A stretch of DNA of 64,000 bases from contig JBFONV010000004.1 in NCBI GenBank assembly GCA_040779335.1, positions 62,001 to 126,000 of the forward strand, read 5' to 3'. Within the stretch, counting starts at the first letter, position 1. The number at the start of each line of letters is the position of its first letter. The notes beneath the pieces were generated by a model. That model was not told the origin of the DNA. It did no database searches and saw nothing but the letters and a program-made list of their open reading frames with translations. A program made the position numbers and the translations under genes. Below are positions 44,211-52,974 of the stretch, in pieces. The stretch is from JBFONV01 sp040779335. GTDB taxonomy: Bacteria; Pseudomonadota; Gammaproteobacteria; Enterobacterales; Alteromonadaceae.

Positions 44211-46535
44211 TTAGAATTGATAACTTACGCTAAAATCAATGCTTCTAGGCAGAATATAGCGTCCATTTGATGATAAAGAATCACGAGGATCGCCTTCTGT
44301 TAATGCATTTTCATTAGTTAAATTACTCACCGACAGTTGCATTTGCACTTCATCCGAAAGGTTTAAAATCACCCCTAAATCAACTTTTTCATAACCGTCT
44401 AAGGTCACCGTATTCTCATTATTAGCGTAACGATCGCCAACCGCTGAGATGTTCCCGTAAATCGTCGCATACATGCCATCATCAAAATCAAACTCATAGC
44501 TTGGTGTTACCCGGATTTGCCAGCTCGGTTGTCGTTGCGCTTCATTGCCTTGATTGTTAGGGCTTTCGGTGATCTCGGTTTCTTGTATGGTTGAGTTTAA
44601 ATTGAGTGAGAAACCACTATCGTGATAGTAATTAAAATCAATTTCTAGGCCATAGGCTTCATTCGTTAATATTTCTGCAGGCGCGCCCGGTTGCGCTACA
44701 AAGGTGTCACCTTTTACTTCATTGAAAAAGCCTGTGGCGTATAGGTCGTAGTTATCGCTAGATAATTTATAACCTAATTCATATTGGGTAACCGCTTTGA
44801 TCAAGTCTTCGCCGCCTTGGTAAGCGTCAAAGTTATCTCTAAAATCATCAAAGTAGGGCATTTTGCTACCGTCACTAATGCGAGCAAACACCCCTTGATG
44901 TTGATCAAACATCCAGTTAGCACCAAGTGTCCACGCTAATTCAGTTTCATCATAAGAAACGGATTTAGTAATCACCCCATCTAAACCTTCGTCTACTGTG
45001 TATTCAATTTGATGATTTTCGTTGCGAATACCACCATCAATGGTTAATGCCTCGGTTATTTCAAATGATACTGCGGCATATAATGCGCTGGTTGAACCGT
45101 CGCCGATGCTATTAATGTCGTAATTCCAACCACAGCCGTCAAACCATCCCTGAATCCCATTGTCATCTAAACTAGGGCTGCCGTCTTCATTAAAAGCAAA
45201 GGTTCCGTTGTCGTTGCAGTCAATACCAGTAAGCATTTCACCACCAGACTCAACCACATGATAGGCATGATTACCTAATGCCCACCAGTCTTTAGCTTCA
45301 AAGTTAGAATGATAAAAACCTGCGGTGAAGCTACCTTTATCAAAGGTTTTAGTGAGTGCAAAATCATTGGTAAATGCTTCTATTTGTTTTTTGACTACCC
45401 AACGGCCAATTTGCTGCACAATAGTGGAACCGTCATATTCTGTGCCAGTAACTGCACCAAAAGCACTATTACCACTATCGGCAACGGTAGCTAGTGTTGT
45501 GGCATCACCATTAGGGACTAAGCCATAAGTGTCGGCATCACCCTTGGTATAAATAAAACGATCAACGAGTTGCCAATCATTATCTAGTGATAAATCAATA
45601 CTGCCGCCAGAAACAGAGCCATTCCAGCCTCGACCTTGACCAAAATCAACCGTTTCAGTGGTATTATTAGCGCCATATTGAATAGTCGCATGTCTATTGT
45701 AAGAACCTATTTGGGTGTACTCATTATCAACAGAATCAACGTTAAGCGGTGACGGTAAGTACCAAACGCCATGATCATCGGTCACGCGGGTGTATAAATT
45801 AATTTTACCATTATCTAATTCTTTGGTGATATTAACAGTAAATTGATGACCTTTTTCAGCATTAAAACCGGCATCTCGAACGCCGGGAGAGCTTTTAACA
45901 TAACCACCAACCATAAAGAATAAATCATCAGCAAGGCTACCACTGAGTACGCCATCAATGCGTTGCAATCCATAGTCTGCCGTAGAGTATTTAACTAAAC
46001 CTTCGGTATCTTCAGAGCCTTCTTTTAATAAGAAGTTTGTCGTTAACCCAGGTTGACCGTTCGAAACAACAGGGTTTGGTCCACCTCTAAGTGCCTCCAT
46101 AAATTCAACGGTTTCATCTAAGCGAAATAAGGTTGAATTTTCGAGGAAGGAAAGGGTTGGTGGTGGAAATATCGGTGCTCCCTGTAACTGTACCGTTAAA
46201 AAAGGAGCATCTCCACCACCGGGGAAGCCGCGTACAAAGACATTCGCACCAGAAACGCCGCCTGAACTTTCAGACCAAACGCCGGGAACCGCTTTAAATA
46301 AGTCGGCGGTGCTTTTAGGTGCTAATTTTTTAATATCATCTTCAGAAAATGAACTGATCGCAAAACTCGCTTCTTCTTTCGCGACACTTTTACCACTAAA
46401 GGTGCCAGTAACCACAACAACCTCAACGTTGTCGTTACTGCCACGCTTTGCTGTTTGCTCTTCTGCTGTGGCATTAGTCGCCTGACAACAAAGTGCCACT
46501 GCTATTGCCATGGAAGATAGTTTAAAACTCTTCAT
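44211..46535 (-). CDS. TonB-dependent receptor of the trehalose locus
   Basis: 774 residues. Signal peptide MKSFKLSSMAIAVALCCQATNA, TonB box VEVVVVTG at about 33-40, plug domain (DIKKLAPKSTADLFKAVPGVWSES, VFVRGFPGGGDAPF) to about 160, then a 22-strand barrel ending with the aromatic outer-membrane signature SIDFSVSYQF. It brings a ligand across the outer membrane using TonB energy. The ligand is inferred to be trehalose or a related sugar, because the divergent genes encode LacI, an MFS carrier and trehalase, and two operators lie in its promoter region. It was annotated by context only; such receptors often bind siderophores. Confidence 0.9.
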   Translation of the reverse strand: MKSFKLSSMAIAVALCCQATNATAEEQTAKRGSNDNVEVVVVTGTFSGKSVAKEEASFAISSFSEDDIKKLAPKSTADLFKAVPGVWSESSGGVSGANVFVRGFPGGGDAPFLTVQLQGAPIFPPPTLSFLENSTLFRLDETVEFMEALRGGPNPVVSNGQPGLTTNFLLKEGSEDTEGLVKYSTADYGLQRIDGVLSGSLADDLFFMVGGYVKSSPGVRDAGFNAEKGHQFTVNITKELDNGKINLYTRVTDDHGVWYLPSPLNVDSVDNEYTQIGSYNRHATIQYGANNTTETVDFGQGRGWNGSVSGGSIDLSLDNDWQLVDRFIYTKGDADTYGLVPNGDATTLATVADSGNSAFGAVTGTEYDGSTIVQQIGRWVVKKQIEAFTNDFALTKTFDKGSFTAGFYHSNFEAKDWWALGNHAYHVVESGGEMLTGIDCNDNGTFAFNEDGSPSLDDNGIQGWFDGCGWNYDINSIGDGSTSALYAAVSFEITEALTIDGGIRNENHQIEYTVDEGLDGVITKSVSYDETELAWTLGANWMFDQHQGVFARISDGSKMPYFDDFRDNFDAYQGGEDLIKAVTQYELGYKLSSDNYDLYATGFFNEVKGDTFVAQPGAPAEILTNEAYGLEIDFNYYHDSGFSLNLNSTIQETEITESPNNQGNEAQRQPSWQIRVTPSYEFDFDDGMYATIYGNISAVGDRYANNENTVTLDGYEKVDLGVILNLSDEVQMQLSVSNLTNENALTEGDPRDSLSSNGRYILPRSIDFSVSYQF

Positions 46536-46641
46536 TATGTTTATTCCCCCAAGCTGATATTTGCTGTTGCACTATCAACTAATAATTATATTTGATTTTA
46601 ATGTCATGTCATTTCCTTCCCCAGATTCAATATAGTTATCT

Positions 46642-46657
46642 TTGCAAACGTTTGCAA
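46642..46657. promoter_or_regulatory. LacI-family operator 1
   Basis: Perfect palindrome TTGCAAACGTTTGCAA with the central CG typical of LacI-family operators. It lies 107 bp before the receptor start and 110 bp before the LacI start. Confidence 0.88.
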
Positions 46658-46664
46658 CAACAAA

Positions 46665-46680
46665 TTGCAAACGTTTGCAA
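46665..46680. promoter_or_regulatory. LacI-family operator 2
   Basis: An identical copy of TTGCAAACGTTTGCAA, centred 23 bp from operator 1, about two helical turns. This suits paired or cooperative binding between the divergent receptor and LacI genes. Confidence 0.88.
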
Positions 46681-46766
46681 TTTACGCTGTTTTCAATTGC
46701 AATACTCGCTACATATGTAATAATTCTTCCAGACTAATTTCTGTTGTAGCGTAAGGCTGATTGTAA

Positions 46767-47789
46767 TTGACTAATGATAATAAATTAACTTTAGCTGGCT
46801 TGGCTAAACTCGCGGGTGTTTCTACGTCTACTGTATCAAGAGCTTTAAATGATAACCCATTGATAAAAAAAGAAACTCGTGAAAAATTACAAGCTTTAGC
46901 CAAAGAGCATAATTTCAGCTTAAATAGAGCGGCGAGTCGATTACGCACCCAAAAAACCAATGTGGTCGCGGTGATACTTAACTTAACCGACAGCACAGAT
47001 CAAAGTATTAATGATCCGTTTTTATTGAAAGTTGTTGGCGATTTAAATCAATCGTTAAATAAAAATGGCTATGAACTGCTGTTATCAAATTCCTTAATGG
47101 CAAACGAAGATTGGACTAATTATTTTATCAACAGCAGCCGAGCAGATGGCATTATTGTTATAGGCCAAGGAAAAAGTACCGAGAAGATAGAGCAGGTAGC
47201 CAGTACAGGGGCTCCGCTTGTTGTTTGGGGTGATCCTAAAGTGCACGCTAACTATGCGGTTGTTGGCAGTAATAATGAACTGGGCGGTTATTTAGCGACC
47301 GAGCACTTAATTAAAGGCGGCTGCAAGCAGATAGTGTTTCTTGGCGATCCTGAGCATGCTGAAATGAGCGAACGTCACAAGGGTTATACTAAGGCATTGC
47401 AAGATTATTCGTTAACTAGCAACGACATGTTAACGCTTTCGTGTGATATCACTAGCAAGGCTGCCTATGAAAAAATTGCCGATACCATACTCGCTAAAGG
47501 ACTACATTTTGATGGTATAGTTGCCACAAGTGATATGGTTGCCATTGGGGCGATGAAAGCCCTAAAAGAGCGTTATATTAGCATTCCTGGCGACGTTAGT
47601 ATTATCGGTTTTGATGATATTGCCATGGCTGAATTACTCCACCCAGCACTAAGCACGGTAAAACAAGACACTAAGAAAGCCGCACAAGTAATGGTTGAAC
47701 AATTATTGAATCAATTTCAAGGTAAAGCGGCTAACTCTGAAGTGATTGATATTGAACTTATTGCCCGAAAATCAACAAGAAGTCTTTAA
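46767..47789 (+). CDS. LacI-family repressor of the trehalose locus
   Basis: 340 residues, starting with TTG at 46767. No ATG lies before the helix-turn-helix, and AAGG is 10 bp upstream. The N-terminal HTH reads LTLAGLAKLAGVSTSTVSRALND, with the hinge helix SLNRAASRLRTQ. The rest is the sugar-binding periplasmic-like core (VVAVILNLTDSTDQ; SRADGIIVIGQG; DGIVATSDMVAIGAMKAL; SIIGFDDIAMAELLHP). It probably binds the three TGCAAACGTTTGCA sites and is released by the sugar. The rare TTG start may keep its level low. Confidence 0.9.
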   Translation: MTNDNKLTLAGLAKLAGVSTSTVSRALNDNPLIKKETREKLQALAKEHNFSLNRAASRLRTQKTNVVAVILNLTDSTDQSINDPFLLKVVGDLNQSLNKNGYELLLSNSLMANEDWTNYFINSSRADGIIVIGQGKSTEKIEQVASTGAPLVVWGDPKVHANYAVVGSNNELGGYLATEHLIKGGCKQIVFLGDPEHAEMSERHKGYTKALQDYSLTSNDMLTLSCDITSKAAYEKIADTILAKGLHFDGIVATSDMVAIGAMKALKERYISIPGDVSIIGFDDIAMAELLHPALSTVKQDTKKAAQVMVEQLLNQFQGKAANSEVIDIELIARKSTRSL

Positions 47790-47828
47790 TAATCCAACCG
47801 CTAATTTAGGCGCTTTAATGAAAATTTA

Positions 47829-47842
47829 TGCAAACGTTTGCA
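47829..47842. promoter_or_regulatory. LacI-family operator 3, upstream of the MFS gene
   Basis: TGCAAACGTTTGCA, the same 14-bp core as operators 1 and 2, 55 bp before the MFS start codon and after the LacI stop. It indicates a separate regulated promoter for the transporter-trehalase pair. Confidence 0.88.
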
Positions 47843-47896
47843 TTTATGGTTTTTCGGTTATAGACTAAATAAAAATATTTATTACAGAGTTGTTCA

Positions 47897-49138
47897 ATGT
47901 CACGCTTAATTACCATAAGTGCAATTGCTGCCAGCTATTTCGTATTTGCTATTTTACTGAATAGCGTTGGCACCGTTATTCTTCAATCTATTAATAGCTT
48001 TGGTATTAGTAAGCCCGAGGCGAGTACTTTAGAGGGGTTTAAAGACCTATCGATTGCGTTTGTGTCTTTTTTTATTGCCTCAATCATCCCCAGAATTGGT
48101 TACAAAATTACCTTAATGATTGGCCTATCTTTGGTCACTATTGCCTGTTTGCTAACACCTATGGTTGGCAATTTCTGGATGATCAAACTGCTGTTTGCCT
48201 GTATTGGTGTTTCATTTGCCTTGGTGAAAGTCTCGGTATATTCAATTATTGGTCAATTGTCATCGTCAATAAAATCTCACTCTTCTTTATTAAATACCAT
48301 TGAGGGTATTTTTATGCTGGGCAGTTTGTCAGGTTATTGGCTATTTAGTTTTTACGTCGATCCGCATGCGACAGTATCTACTGATTGGTTAGGCGTTTAT
48401 TATCCGCTCGCCGGTATGATTGCTTTGACCTTAGTGTTAGTGGCATTTTCTCGTATCGCTAAAGCAGAGAAAAATAACAGCAATGAAAGCATATTAATAA
48501 GCTTTATTAATATGGTGAAAATGAGTTATCAGCCATTAGTTTTGGTGTTTGTTATTTCTATTTTTCTCTATGTGCTAATTGAGCAGGGCATAGGTACTTG
48601 GTTACCGACTTTTAACAGTGAAGTGCTGGGCTTGCCCAGTAATGTCAGCGTACAGATCACCAGTATCTTCGCTGCAGCGCTTGCCATTGGACGCTTGCTC
48701 GCCGGACAAATTTTACGACATATTCATTGGTATCCGTTTCTTAATACATGTATTACGGCAATGGGGTTGATCATAGTGGTGTTATTACCATTAGCTAAAC
48801 TGATGCCTGCACAAAGTGTCGATACTATATTTGATGCGCCTGTGGTTGCCTATTTATTGCCATTAATAGGCTTAATGATGGCGCCGATTTATCCTGCACT
48901 TAACTCAGTGATGCTAAGCAGTTTAGATCGTTCTAAACATGCCTCGATGACAGGATTAATTGTCGTTTTTTCAGCACTAGGTGGTACTACCGGCTCAATT
49001 ATTACCGGCTTTTCATTTCAGGCGTTTGGTGGGCAAACCGCTTTTTATCTGTCACTTATTCCGATGGGACTTATTTTGATCAGTCTGTATTTTTTCAAAC
49101 AAGCAACGCTAAAAACGCTTGCAGTTAAGTCGTCATAG
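47897..49138 (+). CDS. MFS sugar transporter, predicted trehalose permease
   Basis: 413 residues with 12 membrane helices, a major facilitator protein of the sugar type. Landmarks: an N-terminal AIAASYFVFAILLNSVGTVILQ, the loop 2-3 basic motif after helix 2 (IIPRIGYKITLMIG), a long middle loop (AKAEKNNSNES), and AALAIGRLLAGQ in the second half. It imports a sugar into the cytosol with protons or sodium. Trehalose is inferred from the trehalase gene 12 bp downstream and the operator upstream. Confidence 0.85.
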   Translation: MSRLITISAIAASYFVFAILLNSVGTVILQSINSFGISKPEASTLEGFKDLSIAFVSFFIASIIPRIGYKITLMIGLSLVTIACLLTPMVGNFWMIKLLFACIGVSFALVKVSVYSIIGQLSSSIKSHSSLLNTIEGIFMLGSLSGYWLFSFYVDPHATVSTDWLGVYYPLAGMIALTLVLVAFSRIAKAEKNNSNESILISFINMVKMSYQPLVLVFVISIFLYVLIEQGIGTWLPTFNSEVLGLPSNVSVQITSIFAAALAIGRLLAGQILRHIHWYPFLNTCITAMGLIIVVLLPLAKLMPAQSVDTIFDAPVVAYLLPLIGLMMAPIYPALNSVMLSSLDRSKHASMTGLIVVFSALGGTTGSIITGFSFQAFGGQTAFYLSLIPMGLILISLYFFKQATLKTLAVKSS

Positions 49139-49150
49139 GTAGGCAGTTAG

Positions 49151-50686
49151 ATGAGTAAGAAAAATGGTTATACCCCCGATGTTGCTGCAAGTTTGGCGTT
49201 TTTTGACAGTGATTTATTTAAACGCGTGCAAATGAGTGGGATTTTCTCAGATAGTAAAACCTTTGCTGATGCGATAGCAAAACAGCCGATTGCCGCGATA
49301 TTCAGTCAATATCAATTAATCGCAAAGGCTATTGATACTGCTGGACTGGCTAATTTTGTTGCAGAACACTTTGTTATGCCGAACACGGACGAAATTATTG
49401 TTGATAAACCGAGTGCGGACATCAATAAGCAAATTAATGCCTTGTGGCAAGCACTTGAAATGCCAGCAGACGAGCAAATAGAGAGTTCATTATTACCACT
49501 AAAAAATGCCTATGTGGTGCCCGGTGGACGTTTCAGAGAAATATATTACTGGGATAGTTATTTTAGTGCCTTGGGGTTAATCGAGTCAGATAGGTTAGAT
49601 CTTGTCGATGCCATGCTTGCTAATTTTGTTGATTTACAAAACCGCTTTAATTGCATTCCAAACGGCAATAGAAGCTACTATTTATCACGTTCACAGCCGC
49701 CTATTCTTGGCTTATTAGTTGAATTGTTACTACCTTATCAGAGCGAAAAGCAATTATTTATTCAAAAATATATTGATGCGATTGAGTCTGAGTATCATTT
49801 TTGGATGCAAGGCAGTGACAATTTGACCGAGACTAACAATGAACATCGGCGAGTCGTCAAAATGCCCGATGGTAATTTTCTAAATCGCTATTGGGATGAT
49901 AGTGCGACGCCAAGACCTGAATCATACCGTGAAGATATCGAGTTGTTTCATGGCACGGAGCTTGAAAACTCGACCGATTTTTATCGTAATATTCGCGCCG
50001 CTTGTGAATCTGGTTGGGATTTTAGCTCTAGGTGGTTGACTGATGCCCGATCGTTAGCGACTATTCGGACAACGCGTATATTGCCGATTGATTTAAATTG
50101 CTTGTTGTATAAACAAGAAGTATTGCTTGGCCAATACTATGCGCTACTGGGGAACGATGGAAAAAGTTCGACTTATTCCTGTTGTGCAAAAGCAAGAAAA
50201 GGCGCCATCAATAAGTATATGTGGTCTGCGGAACCGGGCTTTTTTATGGATTACGACTTAGATCTTCATGCTAGTACTGGCGTGCTGTCGCTCGCCGGCG
50301 TGTTACCGCTGTTTACTGAATTGGCAAATGCAAAACAAGCAAAGAAGGTTGCTCTAATTATTGAAAAAGACTTTTTACAACTAGGTGGTTTGGTCACCAC
50401 TTGTAACAAAACCAGCCAGCAATGGGATGCGCCAAACGGCTGGGCACCTTTACATTGGTTCGCGGTACAAGGTTTACAGCATTATCAACATCAATCATTG
50501 GCACAAACCATCAGCCAGCGCTGGCTTAATACGGTCTCTGAGTATTTTAATAGTACGGGCAAGTTGATGGAAAAATACAATGTTTGTCAGCAAAACCACA
50601 AAGCAGGTGGCGGGGAATACCATGTTCAAGAGGGTTTTGGCTGGACCAACGGTGTATATCAAGCGTTTACTGCCAGTAGCAAGTGA
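49151..50686 (+). CDS. treF: Cytoplasmic alpha,alpha-trehalase (GH37)
   Basis: 511 residues with no signal peptide, so a cytosolic TreF-type enzyme that splits trehalose into two glucose. GH37 signatures: PGGRFREIYYWDSYFSALGL region starting near 124, the second signature QWDAPNGWAPLH at 424, ESGWDFSSRW with the catalytic Asp at 290, and GGGEYHVQEGFGWTNGV with the catalytic Glu at about 489. Length agrees with bacterial trehalases. It forms an operon with the MFS gene and fits an uptake-then-hydrolysis route without phosphorylation. Confidence 0.94.
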   Translation: MSKKNGYTPDVAASLAFFDSDLFKRVQMSGIFSDSKTFADAIAKQPIAAIFSQYQLIAKAIDTAGLANFVAEHFVMPNTDEIIVDKPSADINKQINALWQALEMPADEQIESSLLPLKNAYVVPGGRFREIYYWDSYFSALGLIESDRLDLVDAMLANFVDLQNRFNCIPNGNRSYYLSRSQPPILGLLVELLLPYQSEKQLFIQKYIDAIESEYHFWMQGSDNLTETNNEHRRVVKMPDGNFLNRYWDDSATPRPESYREDIELFHGTELENSTDFYRNIRAACESGWDFSSRWLTDARSLATIRTTRILPIDLNCLLYKQEVLLGQYYALLGNDGKSSTYSCCAKARKGAINKYMWSAEPGFFMDYDLDLHASTGVLSLAGVLPLFTELANAKQAKKVALIIEKDFLQLGGLVTTCNKTSQQWDAPNGWAPLHWFAVQGLQHYQHQSLAQTISQRWLNTVSEYFNSTGKLMEKYNVCQQNHKAGGGEYHVQEGFGWTNGVYQAFTASSK

Positions 50687-50825
50687 TGCGCTGATATTTA
50701 GGAAAAATACATGATTACTATAGTAGCAATAACTGTCAGTAACTTGTTTTTATTGCCAACTAACAAACGATAAAAAAATTGAATATACTTCGGGTTACGT
50801 TCAATTAAATTTATCATAGGTTGTT

Positions 50826-51737
50826 ATGGTTTCAATTAAGCAATTGTATTATGCGTTAGCGGTTGAAAAAACGTTACATTTTAAAAAAGCGGCTGAAGCG
50901 TGTAATGTCTCTCAGTCGGCATTAAGTACTGCGATTCACGAGCTTGAGAAACAGTTAGGGCTGACCATATTTGAGCGTAATAATAAACAAGTGTTGGTCA
51001 CCAATGACGGTCAATTGATCCTTAATAAAGCTAAACAAATAAAACTTGAATTGGATGAGCTTTTACAAATTTCTCAAACCAATCAGCAACCATTTTCCAA
51101 CCCTATGTCTATTGGCATTATTCCCACCATTGGGCCGTATTTATTACCTAAGGTTTTGCCTGAGATCAGGAAAAGATATCCGAATTTTAAACTGAAAATT
51201 ATTGAAGAACAGTCACATGTACTGGTTGATATGGTTAGAACGGGCGAGATTGATGCTGCAATTTTAGCTTTACCTTTTGCCATTGACGGCTTGATGAGCT
51301 TTGAATTTTGGCAAGAAGATTTTTATTGGGTGAGCCATAAAGATGAGTGCCCAAAGCAAATGCAAGAAATCACTAGTGAAGAGCTGGAAATAGAAAAACT
51401 AATGTTATTAAAAGACGGACATTGCCTAAAAGATCACGCTTTAGCCGCTTGTCGTCTGCAAAATAAAAAGCAAGACTCTGATTTTGATTCAGCAAGCTTA
51501 CATACGCTGATCCAAATGGTCGCCGGTAAACTTGGCACCACCTTAGTGCCACACATGGCACTTGATCAACTGATATACAGTGAATCTGAACTTAGCGCCG
51601 TTCATCTAAATGAACCTGGCCCGCATCGGATCATCTCGTTAATTATTAGGCCTAATTATGTTAGGACCAATGAAATTTTGTTATTAAAAGATATTTTTCA
51701 TGCCCAGCTTGCTGAAAAATGCAAAATAAAAAAGTAG
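50826..51737 (+). CDS. oxyR: Hydrogen peroxide sensor-regulator OxyR
   Basis: 303 residues. LysR-type N-terminal HTH (LHFKKAAEACNVSQSALSTAIHELEKQLG in two pieces). The regulatory domain keeps the peroxide-sensing cysteines: C200 in KDGHCLKDHAL and C209 in AACRLQN, nine residues apart, as C199 and C208 in E. coli OxyR. The following FDSASLHTLIQMVAGKLGTTLVPHMAL is the usual segment. It activates catalase and peroxidase genes on disulfide formation. No catalase gene is adjacent in this window. Confidence 0.94.
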   Translation: MVSIKQLYYALAVEKTLHFKKAAEACNVSQSALSTAIHELEKQLGLTIFERNNKQVLVTNDGQLILNKAKQIKLELDELLQISQTNQQPFSNPMSIGIIPTIGPYLLPKVLPEIRKRYPNFKLKIIEEQSHVLVDMVRTGEIDAAILALPFAIDGLMSFEFWQEDFYWVSHKDECPKQMQEITSEELEIEKLMLLKDGHCLKDHALAACRLQNKKQDSDFDSASLHTLIQMVAGKLGTTLVPHMALDQLIYSESELSAVHLNEPGPHRIISLIIRPNYVRTNEILLLKDIFHAQLAEKCKIKK

Positions 51738-51832
51738 TAAATCTATTTTTTTGAATATTAACCTCTATTTAATCTGATTTACTGTGCAACCTTGAGGGAG
51801 CATTATCTACATCAGACCAACGAGAGGTGATT

Positions 51833-51949
51833 ATGATGAAAACTATATTTAATTGTATTAAAGCGATATTAAGCGCAACAATAAGTAAACAACAGCCTGT
51901 TACCTGTAATTATTCAAATAACTATTACGGCGATCAAATTTGTCAATAA
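51833..51949 (+). CDS. Possible 38-residue small protein downstream of oxyR
   Basis: An ORF of 38 codons with a good ribosome site (GAGAGGTG, 5 bp before ATG ATG). It starts MMKTIFNCIKAILSATISK, an amphipathic or weakly hydrophobic helix with a Lys, and ends NNYYGDQICQ, a polar tail rich in Asn and Tyr with two Cys. It is followed by a ten-base hairpin at 51986-52011. I do not recognise it. Its position 95 bp after oxyR and before a convergent SET gene suggests an independent short transcript. It may be a real small protein or chance. Confidence 0.45.
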   Translation: MMKTIFNCIKAILSATISKQQPVTCNYSNNYYGDQICQ

Positions 51950-51985
51950 ACAGAATGTAAACTAATAAATAGTGTTTGTTTCTTG

Positions 51986-52011
51986 ATGGGAATTGCATCT
52001 TCAATTCCCAT
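51986..52011 (+). terminator. Hairpin after the small ORF
   Basis: ATGGGAATTG (51986-51995), loop CATCTT, CAATTCCCAT (52002-52011); a perfect ten-base stem but no long T run behind it. Confidence 0.5.
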
Positions 52012-52053
52012 GCTAATTTCATTAGTACAGCAATGGGCAACTAATTTTTAATG

Positions 52054-52653
52054 CTATTTTTTAGCTTTTATTACGTCGATTCGACGTTGTAAATAAGGCG
52101 AAAAATAGCCGTTGTATTTTGTCCACAGCGCAGGAAGTTTCCAATCGTTACCTGTCACGTAGCCTCGACAGCTCTCGCTGCCACAGTGACATTCAAATTC
52201 ATCTACAGGTGTACCGTCGCTCATTGCATAGTCAAAACAAATTTCTTCACCTTCTTCGATATCTCGCAATGCCACCATTACTATTTGGCCACTTAATCCA
52301 GCATTTGGTTCGCAAGAATGATTAGCATAGTCAGCTTCTTCTCTAAGGTGCAAAGACACATGATAAAAGTCTTCTTCTACCTGTACCGTACGTATCAAAA
52401 AAGCATCTGGAATATTGCCAAGATCTGCTGAGCTGATGATGATGCCTCCCCAGATTGTTAATATTTCATCTTTCTTTATGGCTTCTGTAGCAAATAAGCC
52501 AAAAATTCCTTTTTCAGGTTGATGTCTAGCTTCTAGCTTTGGCGATTTATATGCAAACTGTGCTAAATCTTTAAAAGGAGACAGATCAGTCTCGGTATGA
52601 GTAGCAAGTTCATAATTAACAGAAGATCGCTTTAAAATATTAGGTGTAGACAT
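52054..52653 (-). CDS. SET-domain protein
   Basis: 199 residues. A SET (lysine methyltransferase) domain: GIFGLFATEAIKKDEIL near 49-65, the S-adenosylmethionine/pseudoknot motif NHSCEPNAGL at 111-120, GEEICFDYAMSDG at 135-147, and a post-SET zinc-binding CxCx4C (C155, C157, C162) ending CRGYV. All core motifs are intact, so the enzyme is probably active. Its target is unknown; bacteria have such genes as likely transfers from eukaryotes, and some modify host or ribosomal proteins. The start is supported by GGAGAG 6 bp upstream. The leader has two hairpins. Confidence 0.88.
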   Translation of the reverse strand: MSTPNILKRSSVNYELATHTETDLSPFKDLAQFAYKSPKLEARHQPEKGIFGLFATEAIKKDEILTIWGGIIISSADLGNIPDAFLIRTVQVEEDFYHVSLHLREEADYANHSCEPNAGLSGQIVMVALRDIEEGEEICFDYAMSDGTPVDEFECHCGSESCRGYVTGNDWKLPALWTKYNGYFSPYLQRRIDVIKAKK

Positions 52654-52711
52654 TATTGTCTCTCCATAAAGAGAAAAATAAATTAATGTGCCAGTACACG
52701 TTAATTTATTT
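52654..52711 (-). promoter_or_regulatory. Structured 5' leader of the SET gene
   Basis: Reading toward the gene: a near-perfect 15-base stem (AAATAAATTAACGTG with CACATTAATTTATTT, 14 of 15 paired, + strand 52676-52711) is followed at once by TTCTCTTTATGGAGAGA, in which TCTCT can pair with AGAGA over the ribosome site GGAGAG. A T-rich stretch after the long stem gives a terminator-like look. The combination suggests attenuation or translational control, but could be a plain dyad operator. Confidence 0.5.
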
Positions 52712-52974
52712 TTTCAAATGCATTATTTAAAAAACAGGCGATCGTAGATTTATTTTTGCTAAACAGAAAGAGAAAAATATTTACCAGTGTAATCAAAAAA
52801 TTTTGTCGGAGTACGGTTTGTTTTCTTTTATCAGGAGGCGAGATAAGGCGATTTAACACGGCGGTTGAATATGGTGCTATAGGCTCGTTATTTGTTTAGC
52901 GTTAGACGATTGTATTGCCGAATTCAGTTTACATGGTGTTGTGACATTGAAGGTTAACTATTGAGAGGCCATTT
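52712..52974. other. Intergenic region between the SET gene and a solute-binding protein gene
   Basis: Apart from the SET leader I see no gene or clear signal. It probably contains the promoter of the SET gene (A/T-rich 52710-52800) and the 3' end of the next gene's transcript. Confidence 0.4.
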
